The notes under the pieces: model-generated
What the model was told of the DNA's origin: nothing
The model's database searches: none
Seen by the model: the letters and a program-made list of their open reading frames with translations, nothing else
Shown here: positions 33,801 to 45,501 of the stretch, piece after piece
Layout: each line of letters starts with the position of its first letter
Position numbering within the stretch: position 1 is the first letter of the stretch
Made by a program: the position numbers and the translations under genes
Origin: Trametopsis cervina
Taxonomy: Eukaryota; Basidiomycota; Agaricomycetes; Polyporales; Irpicaceae
Direction of reading: 5' to 3'
Assembly: GCA_022385755.1 (NCBI GenBank)
Contig: MU278348.1
Span: 1,989,470 to 2,053,469 of the forward strand
DNA length: 64,000 nt

Positions 33801-33962
33801 GAATAAGCTTGAAAGCTGAACGGGCTCGGTATCCTTGCTCTCTGAAATTCGACCGTTTAGCGAGGATCCAAGATTGCTAGGAGATGGTATCTGTACGCAC
33901 TTTGCGAGCCTGTAGTACTTGTCGAGACGACCCTTTCCCGTCTTCTTTTGAGCCTTACCCAT
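30893..33962 (-). CDS. SPB1: rRNA 2'-O-methyltransferase SPB1 (FTSJ3)
   Basis: Nucleolar AdoMet-dependent methyltransferase of pre-60S particles; in yeast it methylates Gm2922 of 25S rRNA. Eight exons, 33962-33901, 33841-33681, 33622-33283, 33230-32789, 32735-32640, 32582-31707, 31658-31514 and 31458-30893, give 895 residues. It begins [17 protein letters not shown]. The FtsJ domain follows: [17 protein letters not shown] with the catalytic-type Lys, the AdoMet loop [23 protein letters not shown] with Asp, FVTKVFRS with Lys, and [16 protein letters not shown] with Glu. The middle carries the DUF3381-type region and long acidic runs. The Spb1 C-terminal domain has [20 protein letters not shown] and [14 protein letters not shown], then a Lys-rich nucleolar tail ending [11 protein letters not shown]. 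All four catalytic residue types are in place. Confidence 0.96.
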
Positions 33963-34206
33963 GTTGTAGAGCAGGGAGAACAGGCGGTGGCTGTTAGTGC
34001 ATGCGATCAAGCAGGCAATTGCAGTAAGCGCTCGCAAATATTTTGATGGGATCTCACCATAAGATCCCGGTTCGGATCGAAAACATTGACGAACCGATCT
34101 AGGCATGAACGGTGTGAGTCCGGACTCTTGTGTTCCTCCGACTCTTTCCACCACTGTTGATACAGACCAATATTACCCTAACAGACTGACAACTTACTTA
34201 TTCACT
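33963..34206. promoter_or_regulatory. Shared divergent promoter of SPB1 and the DUF423 gene
   Basis: The start codons of two divergent genes are 244 bases apart. The interval must contain both promoters. No TATA box or repeated site is evident. Confidence 0.55.
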
Positions 34207-34915
34207 ATGTCTGGACCAACCACCCCTCTCTTAGGTCGTGTATCATCCGCCATTGCGGGTCAAGGCTGGCTTTGGCGCACTGGAGCTGTCCTAGGTGCAT
34301 CTCTTCTCGAGAAGTGGATGAGGGGCAAGACTAACATAGCTCGTTGAAATGTGCTTGTTATTCCTATTTCTACTTGAAACTGGCTACTATGCTCGTGGTC
34401 TTGCAACTCAGTCACCGTTGGAATGGTGACAGGAGCGTTTGGGTCGCACGGCCTGCGCAAGCGGCCGGGCTCGACTGCTGACAGCATTCATGCATGGGAA
34501 ACTGCGTCGCAGTACGCCGTACGTCGTCTTGTTTCTACATTTCCTCGTACAAGTTCTTATTGCGGAGGCCCTGATCAGATTTATAATGGTTTGGGCCTGC
34601 TGCTCATCTCTTTGCACCCACGCTTTGCAGCCCATAGATTTGCCGGTCCAGCTATCGCTACTGGCGGTGCTATCTTCTCTACTTCGATCTTTGCGCTTGT
34701 CCTGGCTCGTGACAAGTACGTGTTTCCTCGATGCCACGGCTTCGTTATCTTGGATGCACGAGGCTGACCGTGCGACGTGCTAGATTCAAATGGCTCGGTC
34801 CTATCACGCCGCTTGGCGGTTCATTGATGATGCTGGGGTGAGTGAATGTATTTTCTGGCGGGGCGGACTGGTGTTGATACTCATCATTTCCAGATATCTT
34901 TCACTAGCATTCTAG
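34207..34915 (+). CDS. DUF423/TMEM256-type small membrane protein
   Basis: Four-helix membrane protein of the DUF423 family (bacterial YgdD, animal TMEM256); the biochemical role is not known. Exons 34207-34294, 34412-34518, 34579-34715, 34784-34837 and 34894-34915 give 135 residues. Features: WLWRTGAVL, the family-defining VGMVTGAFGSHGLR, AWETASQY, then hydrophobic IYNGLGLLLISLHPRF, GGAIFSTSIFALVLA, and the tail LGPITPLGGSLMMLG-YLSLAF. The first intron is uncertain: the donor at 34295 gives the best match at the first helix, but a donor near 34343 in the same phase would add 16 residues. The last exon is 22 nt. It sits head-to-head with SPB1. Confidence 0.85.
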
Positions 34916-35472
34916 GCCTAGATAGGTTATACATTCGAAGTGTGCTGTAAGACTTTCGTAAACAGGCGGAAGTCCGTTGCTAGTGGGAATGGGACGCTGT
35001 AGTATGCGCGTTACTAGTCCAACTACCTCGGGAATACAGTACTCGTTGTGTCATACAACCTGGAGGTATAGTAGATCAAGGTGGAGCACGAGCAGGCGTA
35101 ATTCGTATTGTACCTGATGGCAGCGGTCACGTGCGGTGACGCGTCGACGCGACTGGGCGTGCAATCTCCGCTTCAATTACAGCCGCCGGTGTTGGATGCG
35201 AGGCGCATGCATGCTTTGACCTCACCGACTCTGAGACACAGCCCCGGGCTACCTGAGCGACTTTGCCCACTCCTGCCGCCTCCTCTTTCTCGTCACTGTA
35301 CTCTATAATACCTTTCTTTTGTGTCCTTTTATCACTTTCAAACCCCTTGTAACTTGGATAGAACCCTGTGTCGGTCGGTATCTCTGTAGCGATTCATCCT
35401 CCGCAAATTTCCCATCAATCACCACGCCCCAGGCAGCATTTCACTTCACTTCACATCTCACCTCCTGCCACC
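34916..35472. other. Intergenic region with pyrimidine-rich leader
   Basis: About 560 bases. CTATAATA near 35303-35310 and a strongly C/T-rich stretch from 35270 to 35470 suggest the promoter and 5' UTR of the following gene. No gene seen. Confidence 0.5.
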
Positions 35473-37650
35473 ATGGCGGACTCGCGACAGCGCATCTCCC
35501 TCCAGCCTTCCTCTTCTTATTCGGCCATATCTACCGCTTCCAGCTCTACCTCCAGTTCCACAGACTCAGCCTCGCGATCCCTGAAGCGAAGACACACTTC
35601 CACCGGTCCTACGCCTCCTGCGACATCCGACATGAGTGTTTACCGTAGCTCATCTCATTATCCAGACTCTGCCTATCTCTTGTCGAAGCCTCCAGCCCCA
35701 CGGCTGCTCTCCAGCTCGCGTGGCCCACTCCCGGCCACCCTCCCCGCAATGGACCCGACGCCTGATGATGATGACGCTGTCTTCATCCATCCACCCTTTA
35801 CAGACTTTCCGGACGCACATAACTACAGGGAAGGCCTGACATACACTGTTATGGCTGCCAATCCCAATTGGTTCTTAGACCCTGCAGACTATCAGACCGT
35901 AAATGGTGGCAACCCGGATGCCCTGAAGTACCCTACCCAACTTGAGCCTCCTCGTGGTTGGTGTCCTTCGAAGAAAAAGGAATCCAAGGAGGCTTGGCCC
36001 GAAGGAGAGGAACCAAGGCTGCGATGCACCTTCTGCAGGCGCACATATGCTGGGGTCAACGCTAAGAGCATGTGGCGCCGACACGTCTTCGAGAAACACA
36101 AGATCGCTATGTCCAATCGTCGGGCGGATAACCAGGAACGGAAAGGCCGTGGCGCCAACAGTACGTCAATCTCTCGTTATGTGGATCTGAGAGGATTTGC
36201 TGACGATCGGCCAGAGGAGAACAAGGAGGAAACGGACAAGAGCGCAGGACGAGGCGCAGCCAGAGCTGAGGTCGAGCTTGAAGCTATCATCCGGGCACCA
36301 GGGATGAAGGCCAAAAGTCGTAGCACTGGTCAGCTTCTGGAGAGTAGCCAAGGATCTTCCCGCCGAGCTCTTTCTCTTGTCTCTGTCACTGAAGACCCAG
36401 CCGACGAGGATGAGGTTGAAGAGTCTCATCTCCGACCTATTGAGCCTCAGCTAGCAGTGGGCAATTCGACATTGCCCTTTGATCCTGATAGCAGCGACGT
36501 TTTCCGCGTGGCGACATCTTCTAGCACTCCTCCGCTTACGCCCGGACTTTCTCCATCTTCGTCCGCGCGCCTACCCAATGCGACGGTTGAGTCCCCGTAC
36601 AACCCCCTCCTCACTCCTTCTTTCCGCCATTCTCCTGCCCGCCTTCCATCTGATCAGCCTTGGCGCTTCCCTAGTCCCAGCCATCCGCTCCACTCCAGTG
36701 CGCGCGAGCTTTCACTCTCCATGCTGGTCTGTGGGGAATCGAGCCCTACTGTGCGTGGATTGGATGTCAGTCCTGTCGTCTTGATGCACGCAAGCGAACG
36801 CAGCAAGCGTAGCATCTTCAGTAGCCCGTTCGCGCTATTGAAGAAAGATGCAGAGACGCCTGGTGTCGACAAATCTAGAGCTTTCCCAAAGCCATCGCCG
36901 CGTAGATTGTTTTCGGAAAGCGGTCTACCCACTCCCCTCACCGATCGTTTGAAGTTCCAGAAACACAGGATCCCAGAGTCACCCTTGGGCAAAGGCTTCA
37001 CCCCTGTCAAGAATAAAACAATCAGTGCTCTTTCTCAACGATCTGACGTGTTCCGCTCGTCATTCTCTCCGTTCAAGTCCTCATCGCCGTTGAAGACTCC
37101 TCACAAAGGAACCGGTTTACTGGGCGCGTTTGATCTGCCAAATGAAGATCCTTTCGCAGACAACCTGTATAAAGCTTGGCTCAACTCTCCTGTGGTTGTC
37201 AGCGAGCGCCCTATCAGCCCTCCAGATTCAAGTCCCGAATGCGAAAGCCCCGTTCTTCGTGCAAGCCAACTTGCACAGGGAGAATCCTCTTTATCCAGCT
37301 CTCAGACGTCTCTTTCCGCTCCCAAAATGACCGAGGCCGACAGCACAGGGCTAGGCATCGGTCTCATGGAAGGATTTTCACTCAGAGACCGTATTGCGAG
37401 TGGTGATAGCTCGGAGGTCGAAGTTGACGAGGAACTGATGTTCCCTGCCAACCCTCGCAAACGACCTGCCAAGAGTTTTGGACGGTCTTTCGTAACAGCC
37501 GACGGATCCCCTGCCCCGGTCGTCCAAGCCGGGAAGAAGATTAAGAGGGAGTTCCTTATGGACCGCCTCTTGAACGGTGACCTTGATCATGAGATACATG
37601 AAGCCTTTCAACCAAAGAAGAGGAGAAAGACTATCAACAACCGTGACTAA
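35473..37650 (+). CDS. Unassigned C2H2-like zinc-finger protein, intronless
   Basis: A single open frame of 725 residues. The start at 35473 has a strong context (CACCATGGCG); the frame is open further up to 35368 but that part looks like leader. The N terminus is Ser/Thr-rich. A conserved-looking segment (about residues 100-215) contains NYREGLTYTVMAANPNWFLD, a WCPSKKKES stretch, and then one finger-like motif CTFCRR..MWRRHVFEKH with spacing C-x2-C-x15-H-x4-H. The rest is low complexity, rich in Ser and Pro, with TPxKxK-type patches and a Lys/Arg-rich C terminus (FQPKKRRKTINNRD) that could be a nuclear localisation signal. This suggests a nuclear DNA-binding or chromatin-associated protein. 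I do not recognise the family. Lack of introns is unusual for this window. Confidence 0.8.
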   Translation: MADSRQRISLQPSSSYSAISTASSSTSSSTDSASRSLKRRHTSTGPTPPATSDMSVYRSSSHYPDSAYLLSKPPAPRLLSSSRGPLPATLPAMDPTPDDDDAVFIHPPFTDFPDAHNYREGLTYTVMAANPNWFLDPADYQTVNGGNPDALKYPTQLEPPRGWCPSKKKESKEAWPEGEEPRLRCTFCRRTYAGVNAKSMWRRHVFEKHKIAMSNRRADNQERKGRGANSTSISRYVDLRGFADDRPEENKEETDKSAGRGAARAEVELEAIIRAPGMKAKSRSTGQLLESSQGSSRRALSLVSVTEDPADEDEVEESHLRPIEPQLAVGNSTLPFDPDSSDVFRVATSSSTPPLTPGLSPSSSARLPNATVESPYNPLLTPSFRHSPARLPSDQPWRFPSPSHPLHSSARELSLSMLVCGESSPTVRGLDVSPVVLMHASERSKRSIFSSPFALLKKDAETPGVDKSRAFPKPSPRRLFSESGLPTPLTDRLKFQKHRIPESPLGKGFTPVKNKTISALSQRSDVFRSSFSPFKSSSPLKTPHKGTGLLGAFDLPNEDPFADNLYKAWLNSPVVVSERPISPPDSSPECESPVLRASQLAQGESSLSSSQTSLSAPKMTEADSTGLGIGLMEGFSLRDRIASGDSSEVEVDEELMFPANPRKRPAKSFGRSFVTADGSPAPVVQAGKKIKREFLMDRLLNGDLDHEIHEAFQPKKRRKTINNRD

Positions 37651-38597
37651 ATCACTCCTGTGCAGCTCAGATTCTATTTCGTAGGCCGACGTTGGCCCCC
37701 ACGCTCTGCAGCTCCGCAATCCTGCAGTCGACAAACAATTTCATGACGACACATTCAGCTGCAGTCAACCAGTCTCCCCACTCTCTCTTGACTTTCCTAA
37801 ACGCTATCGTCGCCTCGCTATGTTTGAAGATCTCGCTTTCCGTATCGTTTGCCTACCCACGTCCATGAGCTGATTCTTGGCGTTGTAACATCCGTTCTCG
37901 TGGAGAACCCCTCACGAGGCGATACTCTAGTCCGGGCCGATTGGCCATGGACACCTATGCACACCTCTCTTGTCCTCTTGTACACTATCTTCCTACTCTC
38001 CTGTTCCCGTTACCCTAGTATCCTCCCCGCATATTCGCTCTGCCCTCCGCTCTTGGATCTCGTCTTTTCTATTTAACTACGGCATTATTGAATGTCCCTG
38101 TTATCTCTTTCACCCCTACTTCTTGCCCGCGATCCGTTTGGTTCTTTTGACACTTCAGACTGAATCTTCCGGCCTAAGTACAGATTCCTTATTCCCCTCC
38201 CATATCCGTGTCTTTGATAGACTCAGCCATCTGGTTGGAGTGATGCGGAATTGCACATAGCTCTGGCAAACAAGAACGCATTTTTGTAGCGGTATTAGTG
38301 TGCGCAAGGAGTGTAGATTCATTGTTGCAAGAAATCTCATTGTAGCTATCCAGAACATTCGGTCTCCCTTCTGGAATTGATCTCAATTACTTTGTCAACT
38401 GGTAAGTACTACAGCGTCTTGAACAAGCCCGGGCCGCGCGCAGTGAGCATGTAGCAAGGCGCGTGCTAGTGTTCACCATCTCGACGTTCTCTTGTCCTTC
38501 GCGTTCGTCGCCGGTAACTGACTCAGCTTGTGTGTGAGGCGATATGTTTGACGAGTGTGAGCTATCATGTGCTGTCTAATTTTCAGGAGAACTTAAC
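37651..38597. other. Intergenic region, no gene seen
   Basis: About 950 bases between two plus-strand genes. C/T-rich tracts between 37950 and 38200 suggest UTR or promoter. The open frames on both strands are short and carry no recognisable motif. Confidence 0.5.
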
Positions 38598-41500
38598 ATG
38601 AAGGTTGTAGATGTAGAACATACGTCGGCCCCTCAACCAGGCATTGCACAGGGCGGCGGGAGAGCGTCGCCGTTAGATATCCAGTATGAGGGCTTTGAGC
38701 CGTCACCGTATGATCAGGAAGAACTCAGTGAAGATGTATTCGCTACCCAGGTGCGTTATGGCTGCTCCGCTCGCAGTCAATGGTTTGGCTCATCAGAATG
38801 TATGTAGCTTGAAGCCGAGGTTCCTGCTGCCCCCATATTCGAACTTGGACAAGTTCAATACACACTTCCCGCCCGTCTCCTTTCACTCGTGGTCTCCTCC
38901 GATGTTATGGCCATGGGACTGAGTAATAATGCGCTGGTAATAATTGAGCTATCCCGAGACGACCAAGTGGTGCAAGTTCAGATACCGAAGAAGTCTGCGG
39001 ATTTCACGATACACAAAATGTTCCTAGATCCTTCTGGAAGACATCTTATCATTTCCTCCACCCAAGGAGAGAATTGGTATTTGTACCGGGGATGGAAGAA
39101 GCCTCGGTTACTCAAGAGTTTCAAGATGGTTATTGAGAGTATAGCGTGGAACAAGGCTCACTTGCTCAGCACAACGCACCAGACATCAACAAAAGAGCTA
39201 CTGATAGGCGGCAGGAACGGGACACTATACGAGGCTGTATTAGATGCGCAAGAAGACTTCTTCAAGTCGCAAGAGCGATACCTCCAAGCCGTCTTTACAC
39301 TCCCTGAGCGGCATCCTGTTACGGGAGTGAAGTTCGACTATTTCCCTGCCATGGATCCGCGCAAGGCACTCGTGTTAGTCACCACTCCGACGCGAATCTA
39401 TCAATTCGTGGGTTCGCCAGACAGGCGTTCTGAGGACGGAGGGCGCGTATTTTCTGCCTTGTTCGCCAGCTACAACGATACAGCCCCAAGTATGTCGCTT
39501 TCCATGTCTCCAACTGTGGATGATGGTGCTCATAACTCGAAGAGATTGTGGAGTTACCAGGGAATATTGATCAGTCTGAGTTACACGTCTATAGTCACAA
39601 CGCGGACCAAGCACTATCATTACCAAGCGCAGTCGCATGGATGACGAGTAAGGCTCACTCGAACTGTATATCAACTCTGATTCTCAAAAAGCAGCACAGC
39701 GCCTGGCGTATATCATGGCAATCTCAACTATGAGTCCTCATCGGATGACCTTATTGACGGGGCACTATTACTTCCTTATCCTACATTCCCTGTTTCCCCT
39801 TCTCTGTCGCCGACTCGCTATGCCAACGAACCTACCCTGCCCATGTCAATGGTCTTTACCGAGTTTCACTTCGTCCTACTATATCGCGACCGGGTCATAG
39901 GCGTTTCAACTCTCAACGAGCAGGTGACATATGAGGACATCCTCCCTCTGGTACGTAGGTATCTTCTCTTGTAGGCTGTCCTGGCTAAAGATACTTGTAG
40001 AAACCGAATGAACAGGTTCAGGGAATCACTGCCGACCCTGTTCGCAAAACGTACTGGGTTTACACTGATCAAAACATTTTCGAGCTCGACCATAAGAATG
40101 AAGCCCGTGATGTATGGAAAATATTCCTTGAGAAGCGTAGGTTCGATCTGGCGCTACAACATGCGAAGGTATGCAAAATATCTTCGAGAAAGTGTGGGCA
40201 TCACTGATATGTGTGCACATGTTATAGACAGCCAAGCAAAGGGATACGATTATGTCAGTACAAGCTCACGCTTTTTTCGATGAAGGAAGATACTTCCAGG
40301 CGGCACAGTCCTATGCACAATGTTCTGTCACGTTTGAGGAGGTCTCCCTGAAATTCCTGGATGCAGGAGAGAGAGATGCGCTGAGGTCATATCTAATTTC
40401 GAGACTTGAGCGGACAAAGCGGACGGTAAGCTAAACTCGTTTGTTATGGCGAGCTCGTGACGCGAGATCTCACCGTTCTTGTAGGATTTGTCGCAGCGAA
40501 TGATGCTGGCAACATGGCTTGTCGAATTTTACCTCAGTAAATGCAACGAATTAGACGACGTTGTGGCTGCAGAGTCGATTTCACAGGACGTTGCTAATCT
40601 TCAGACCGAGCGCGCCATTCTGGAGGAAGATCTGCGCCACTTCTTCGAGACTTACAAGGCAAACCTAGAATCCTCGGTGGTGTACGAGCTCATACAAAGC
40701 CACGGTCGAACTGATATGTATCTTCATTATGCTACTATCATCGGTGACTTCGAGCGCGTCATCGAGCACTGGATCATGGAAGAGGAGTGGGCAAAGGCCA
40801 TCGATGTTCTCAATCGCCAGGTATGTAAAGTTATTATTTTCTGAAGCTCACATTCCTGAACCTCTGATAGGGCAGGGTCGAGCTTTACTATCGTTTTGCG
40901 CCTACGTTGATGCGTCAAGCCTCGAAGGAGACTGTTGACTCATGGCTTCGTCAACAAGCTCTTGATCCGCTTCGACTGGTCCCGGCTCTTCTGCGTATCC
41001 AGAAAGTACCTCGCGACCCGCTATCCCCTAACCAAGCATTACGTTATCTGAACCACGTCATCTTCGAGCAAGGCAATACGTCTGCAACGATACACAACCT
41101 CATCATCACATTCCTTGCCGCCAATCCAGCAGTCTCGTCTGAAGATGACGGCCCTCTTCTTCGTTTCCTCACCACTGCTCCCAGTGATCCACTGATGGGG
41201 AAGCCCTATTATGATCTCGACTATGCGCTTCGCCTTTGCAAACAGACGGGACGTACACAGCCATGCGTCCATATATATGCCAAGATGGGATTGTGGGAGA
41301 GCAGTGTTGATTTGGCATTGGAGAAGGGTGACCTAGAGCTTGCGATGATCAACGCGGACATGCCTCCTGAAGAGGATAAGCAACTGAGGAAGCGGTTGTG
41401 GCTGAAGATTGCCAGGTATGTTGTCCAGCAGAAGCAAGACATCAAAATGTGAGTGCATGCTATAGCACCCACAATATGTGATGCTAATTTATATAGGGCT

Positions 41501-42343
41501 ATGCGTTTCCTCGAGAACACGGATCTGCTCAAAATCGAAGATATTCTACCTTTCTTCCCCGACTTCGTCGTTATTGATGACTTCAAGGACGAAATATGCA
41601 CCGCGCTTGAAGGATATTCAGCACACATCGATGCCTTGAAGGCCGAAATGGATGAGACCACTCGCAATGCTGAGGCCATTAAACAAGATATCTCCGCTCT
41701 GGAAAAACGTTTCGTAACAATCGATGCGGAGGAAAAATGCACTGTCTGTCATCAGCATTTACTGACCAGACAATTCTACGTATTTCCCTGCCACCATACG
41801 TTCCATGCAGATTGTCTGATTGGACTGGTGCGTATCTTAACTTCATGTCATCGCAATATCACATTTACGGTCAAGTAGACGAAAGAATACCTCCCATCCA
41901 CAGCCCTTCGGAAGGTTGTTGCACTGCAAACTGAGCTCGTCAAGACTTCAGGACAGTCGACCGCAAATGGAGGACCAAACCGCCTACCTCCTTCGCAGCG
42001 CACCCTTTTATCCGCGAATTTCGGCGTCCCAACGCCCGTGCAGAATGGTACACGCGCGGCTAACTTACTGGGACGAAACCTTCTATCTGCTGGGGATCGT
42101 TTACGAGATCTTATCATACCCGACACACTTGCAAGTGTGGTCACAGCACCTGTTGGGTGGTTGCCAGGTATAGGATCATCCGGCAAGAAGGCCAGCGAAA
42201 ACGAGGAAAAGAAGATGGTGAAATTACGGAAAGAACTGGAGGATCTGCTGGCTGGGAGTTGTCCTCTGTGTGAGAACGTGGTTGCTGGTGTGGACAAGCC
42301 TTTCGTGAAAGAAGGGGAGGTGGATTCCAGTTGGACATTATAG
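38598..42343 (+). CDS. VPS18: Vacuolar sorting protein VPS18 (HOPS/CORVET core, RING)
   Basis: Core subunit of the HOPS and CORVET complexes that tether endosomes and vacuoles before fusion. Ten exons, 38598-38750, 38808-39489, 39543-39647, 39700-39950, 40001-40168, 40228-40425, 40485-40820, 40871-41448, 41497-41827 and 41879-42343, give 1088 residues. The N-terminal beta-propeller and Pep3/Vps18 domain contain GENWYLYRGWKKPRLLK, VELPGNIDQSELHVYS, PGVYHGNLNY and VLLYRDRVIGVSTLNEQ. The helical clathrin-repeat part has RFDLALQHAK and DMYLHYATIIGDFERVIEHW. The C-terminal RING-type motif starts CTVCHQHLLTRQFYVFPCHH and FHADCL, and its last pair CPLC lies in the last exon, after a long insertion. 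The last intron falls inside the RING. Length and domain order are normal for the family. Confidence 0.95.
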
Positions 42344-42465
42344 GGACTAGTACCCTAGGCGCCGTGTTTACATACTACGTATTTTATGGCAGTGCTTATT
42401 ATGATACCCAATCTATTGTATTAAACAAGTGGTGCGACGCGAAGAAATGCGGAAAGTTGAATGCT

Positions 42466-45302
42466 CTACACCTCGAAACCACTCGAGGATGTCGGACCTA
42501 TAGCCGGTTGGTAAAGTGCTGATACGTGGGTGTCGCAGCTTCGCAGAAATTCGGTCCAGGCAGCATCAGATGTGGGTTCTGAGGTAATTACCTGGGGATC
42601 ATGGTTAGTGGAGGCACAGATCATATAACGAAGCAGACCAACTTCGCATAATGTACTCCTCTGCCTACTATCCAGATCCAAGATACTTTCCGATAGAAGG
42701 GTGGTTGAGGCTTCAGAATCGGCTGACTCTTCGTTTTGTCGAACATTGTAGCAATTGTACAGAAGGTAAGTCTTTCCGCCGTCAACTATGGTAAGTGGAG
42801 GGTCGGGTCGAGTCGCATGGAACGAATCCGAGGTACTTGATTTAACAAGCAAGTGTAAGTTATTGTCGGGATGATCTCGAGGGAAAACCTTACTACTCGT
42901 GAAGCCTCAACGCATACTCTCGCAGGGCGGGGGGTTGCTCCGTTTCCGACAGGATGGCTGATCTGGACACCACAAACCGGATGTCCATGGCTCTAAATAT
43001 AAGACATAAGCATCTGCTATCAGTTGAACATGTGGGCGTCCATACTTATCAGGTAGCATGACATCAAGAAGCGATTCTGTGGCTTTTACACACAAGGCTC
43101 GCATCGGTAACGGTACCGAAGCGTCTTGATCCTCGATCGGCATTGTCTTTTCCACTGTATCGTCTTCTCCCGAAAGGACAGTCTCCTTGGGTTGGGCCAA
43201 CACGATCTCCAGGGTCATTATGTCATCTGTCTCTACAGACAATGATGACTGTGCCTTATCCGATGCCGCAGAGGATGGAGCAGACGGAAGGACACGATAT
43301 ACCAGTCGATATATAATCTTTTGCTTAGCTGGTGAAGAGTGTACTAGTGATGTAGGAAGGCTGCAGAAATTCACAGAATTCAGCATTCAACCTCCGGCAG
43401 TATGGGTTTGCGCTCACTTAGGAACGAATGTAGGTTTCTCATAGCTGGACATCCATTTTTGTATCTTGTTATAACCATGATGGCCCTTCAAAGGCCCTGA
43501 AAGCGCTTGCAATTTCTCTGAGGATTTCGTACTGAATAGCATGTGGCCCAGCCTGCGTTGGGAGGAATTAGGTTCGCAACGGCAGGAACATGATTATAAG
43601 AACTGACCGAGCTTTCACGACTAAATTCTCCGAAGAAGCTTGCGAACGTTCAGGAAGCAGGACCTCTTTCAGTTGCGATACCGTGCTGCATTCTCATCAG
43701 GGAGACGTAGGCATAGCAAAAGTCAAGCACTCACCCGTCAGCAGCTATAACAGTACCAGATCCTTGTGCTAATCCGACTTCACCAGCAATGACGCTCGCA
43801 GGCGAAAGCAGCCAGTCCACCACTCGGCGGACCCTAAAGATCCCTGAAGCGTCCATGACCCACGGTAGAGCACGAGGTGACAGGAACGGGTATAGCGCAT
43901 ATGTTTTGGGAGCTTCCTCGTCACTTGGGGATACAGATTCGATGGAGGACTCAGTTAAATGCGTGACTACAGGCACGCGACCAATCCCAAGAATCTGGCG
44001 TTTTGGTCAGCATTGTAGCAAAAACACCGACCGAGAAATTATGGTGCATACTTCACCGGTGACTCGTGTAGTGAACCGTTTTGCCCTACTAAGACTTGCT
44101 GCGTCTTTGGCACATATTCGCACCTTAGTACCGATCAGTGATAGTGGAAGTAGCAGGATATGGGACACTCACCAAACCATCATCGCCCACATTCTCGATA
44201 TATGCATTTGCAAGTCGTGAAATGCGTTGTCGCATCTCCGATGGGATTGGGGCACGTGTTGGTAGACGGAAGGTCTCCTCGTGGATGTTCTGCAGTACAG
44301 TCAATCAGAACACTGTCTTTCAAACGTGAGCGTCGGTTTTCACCTTTTTCAGAGCCTTCACTGCTTCACTGAATCGCTGGGTTAGGACGCGAACGCCCTC
44401 CACATGAAGGGCCAAAGGATCTTGTCTTACAGATACTTGAACGTTATGCTTCGAGGATAGCTGAAGAAGATCCGCGCCGTCTGCGTACTCTTCTTTAGTA
44501 ACACATCAGCTTTGACACTGTCGAGCAGACTCACCTCGCCCTAGGATCATGAACAACTCGCTGGGGGAGACCTCAATGCCTGACAATCCCGATTATTATT
44601 ATGTATCTTACGGTCAATAATGCAGAAAAACCACGAACGCGTCTTGGAAACCTCCGTCCTATCTCGCTTGTCTTTTTGCACCTTCTCCAAGCTAGGCCAC
44701 CCCCACTGCTCCTCTACGATGGCATGGACAAATTCCAGCTTTGTCGGGCGGTACCCTCCTCTCTTACTACGCATCCCATAAAGCCGCAAAAAGTTCTGTA
44801 GCTGTCGCTTCGTGAACGAGCGACACAATGTGTCCACAACGTTATTGTACTCCGTGGCATATCCTTGAGATTTGGGATTGGGTTCCTTGGCTGGACGGTG
44901 CCGCTCGATATCTTCAAGCGTCGGCTCCCGTCGGTCGGCGTCGATTGAGGACAGATATTTCTCGACACGCGTTGGCTCAGAGTAGTTTCTCTTGGGTGCC
45001 TCGGTCGCTGTCACCTTGCTTTGCGATGTCGTTGCCAGCTTCAATTTCTTACCCTTCTGCTTGTGTACCTGCTCCTCTTCAGGCTGAAATAGAATCTGCA
45101 TCACGGCGGGCATATTCTGCTTGTGCGTGATATCAATTGACCCTGCTTGGGAGCTAGAAGGAGACGCATTTTGGGTTTGACCAGATTCTTCACTGGACTG
45201 AATAGAGAAGCAGCGGATAGGAAGGCTTCGAGACGAAGAGGTGGTCGAAAGTCGTAACGAGTTTATCCAAGATCGCTGTCGCAGCAGTACTTGCACTGAC
45301 AT
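42466..45302 (-). CDS. SLS1-like mitochondrial inner-membrane protein
   Basis: Resembles fungal Sls1, a mitochondrial inner-membrane protein that couples mitochondrial transcription and translation. Eleven exons: 45302-44639, 44579-44535, 44492-44344, 44289-44173, 44123-44052, 43994-43735, 43685-43608, 43552-43418, 43360-43046, 42992-42897 and 42835-42466, giving 766 residues. The N terminus (about 35 residues, rich in Arg and Ser, no acidic residue) fits a mitochondrial presequence. The helical block LCRSFTKRQLQNFLRLYGM plus KLEFVHAIVEEQWGW is followed by VSPSELFMILGR and ADGADLLQLSSKHNVQVSVR. The C-terminal part has TYLLYNCYNVRQNEE and LDLDSRQRSTLCEV. One 53-nt intron (43045-42993) is easy to miss; without it the frame seems broken. 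The assignment rests on overall pattern and not on a short diagnostic motif. It converges on VPS18, with 122 bases between the stops. Confidence 0.72.
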
Positions 45303-45501
45303 ACCACGTCTGCAACAAGTTGAAGGCTTCCAGTAATTCAGGCGCTGAACAAGCTATACATCCCATTGGGGCCGCAGCGGCCCGGACGTTGGCCCAGTGG
45401 AAGCGCGTAAGACGTATCACGTAATACACCGCCACCGGCTCAGGCGAACGTACAGTAACCGTTGTGAATATTCACTGATAGATAAATCCTAATAATACAC
45501 G

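Noticed and set aside
42897..43360. Apparent one-base frameshift in the SLS1-like gene
   Set aside because: The open frame ending ..YLEPWTSG and the next coding frame do not match in phase. A 53-nt GT-AG intron at 43045-42993 joins ..LPDK directly to AMDIRFVVSRSAILSE and restores both frame and total length.
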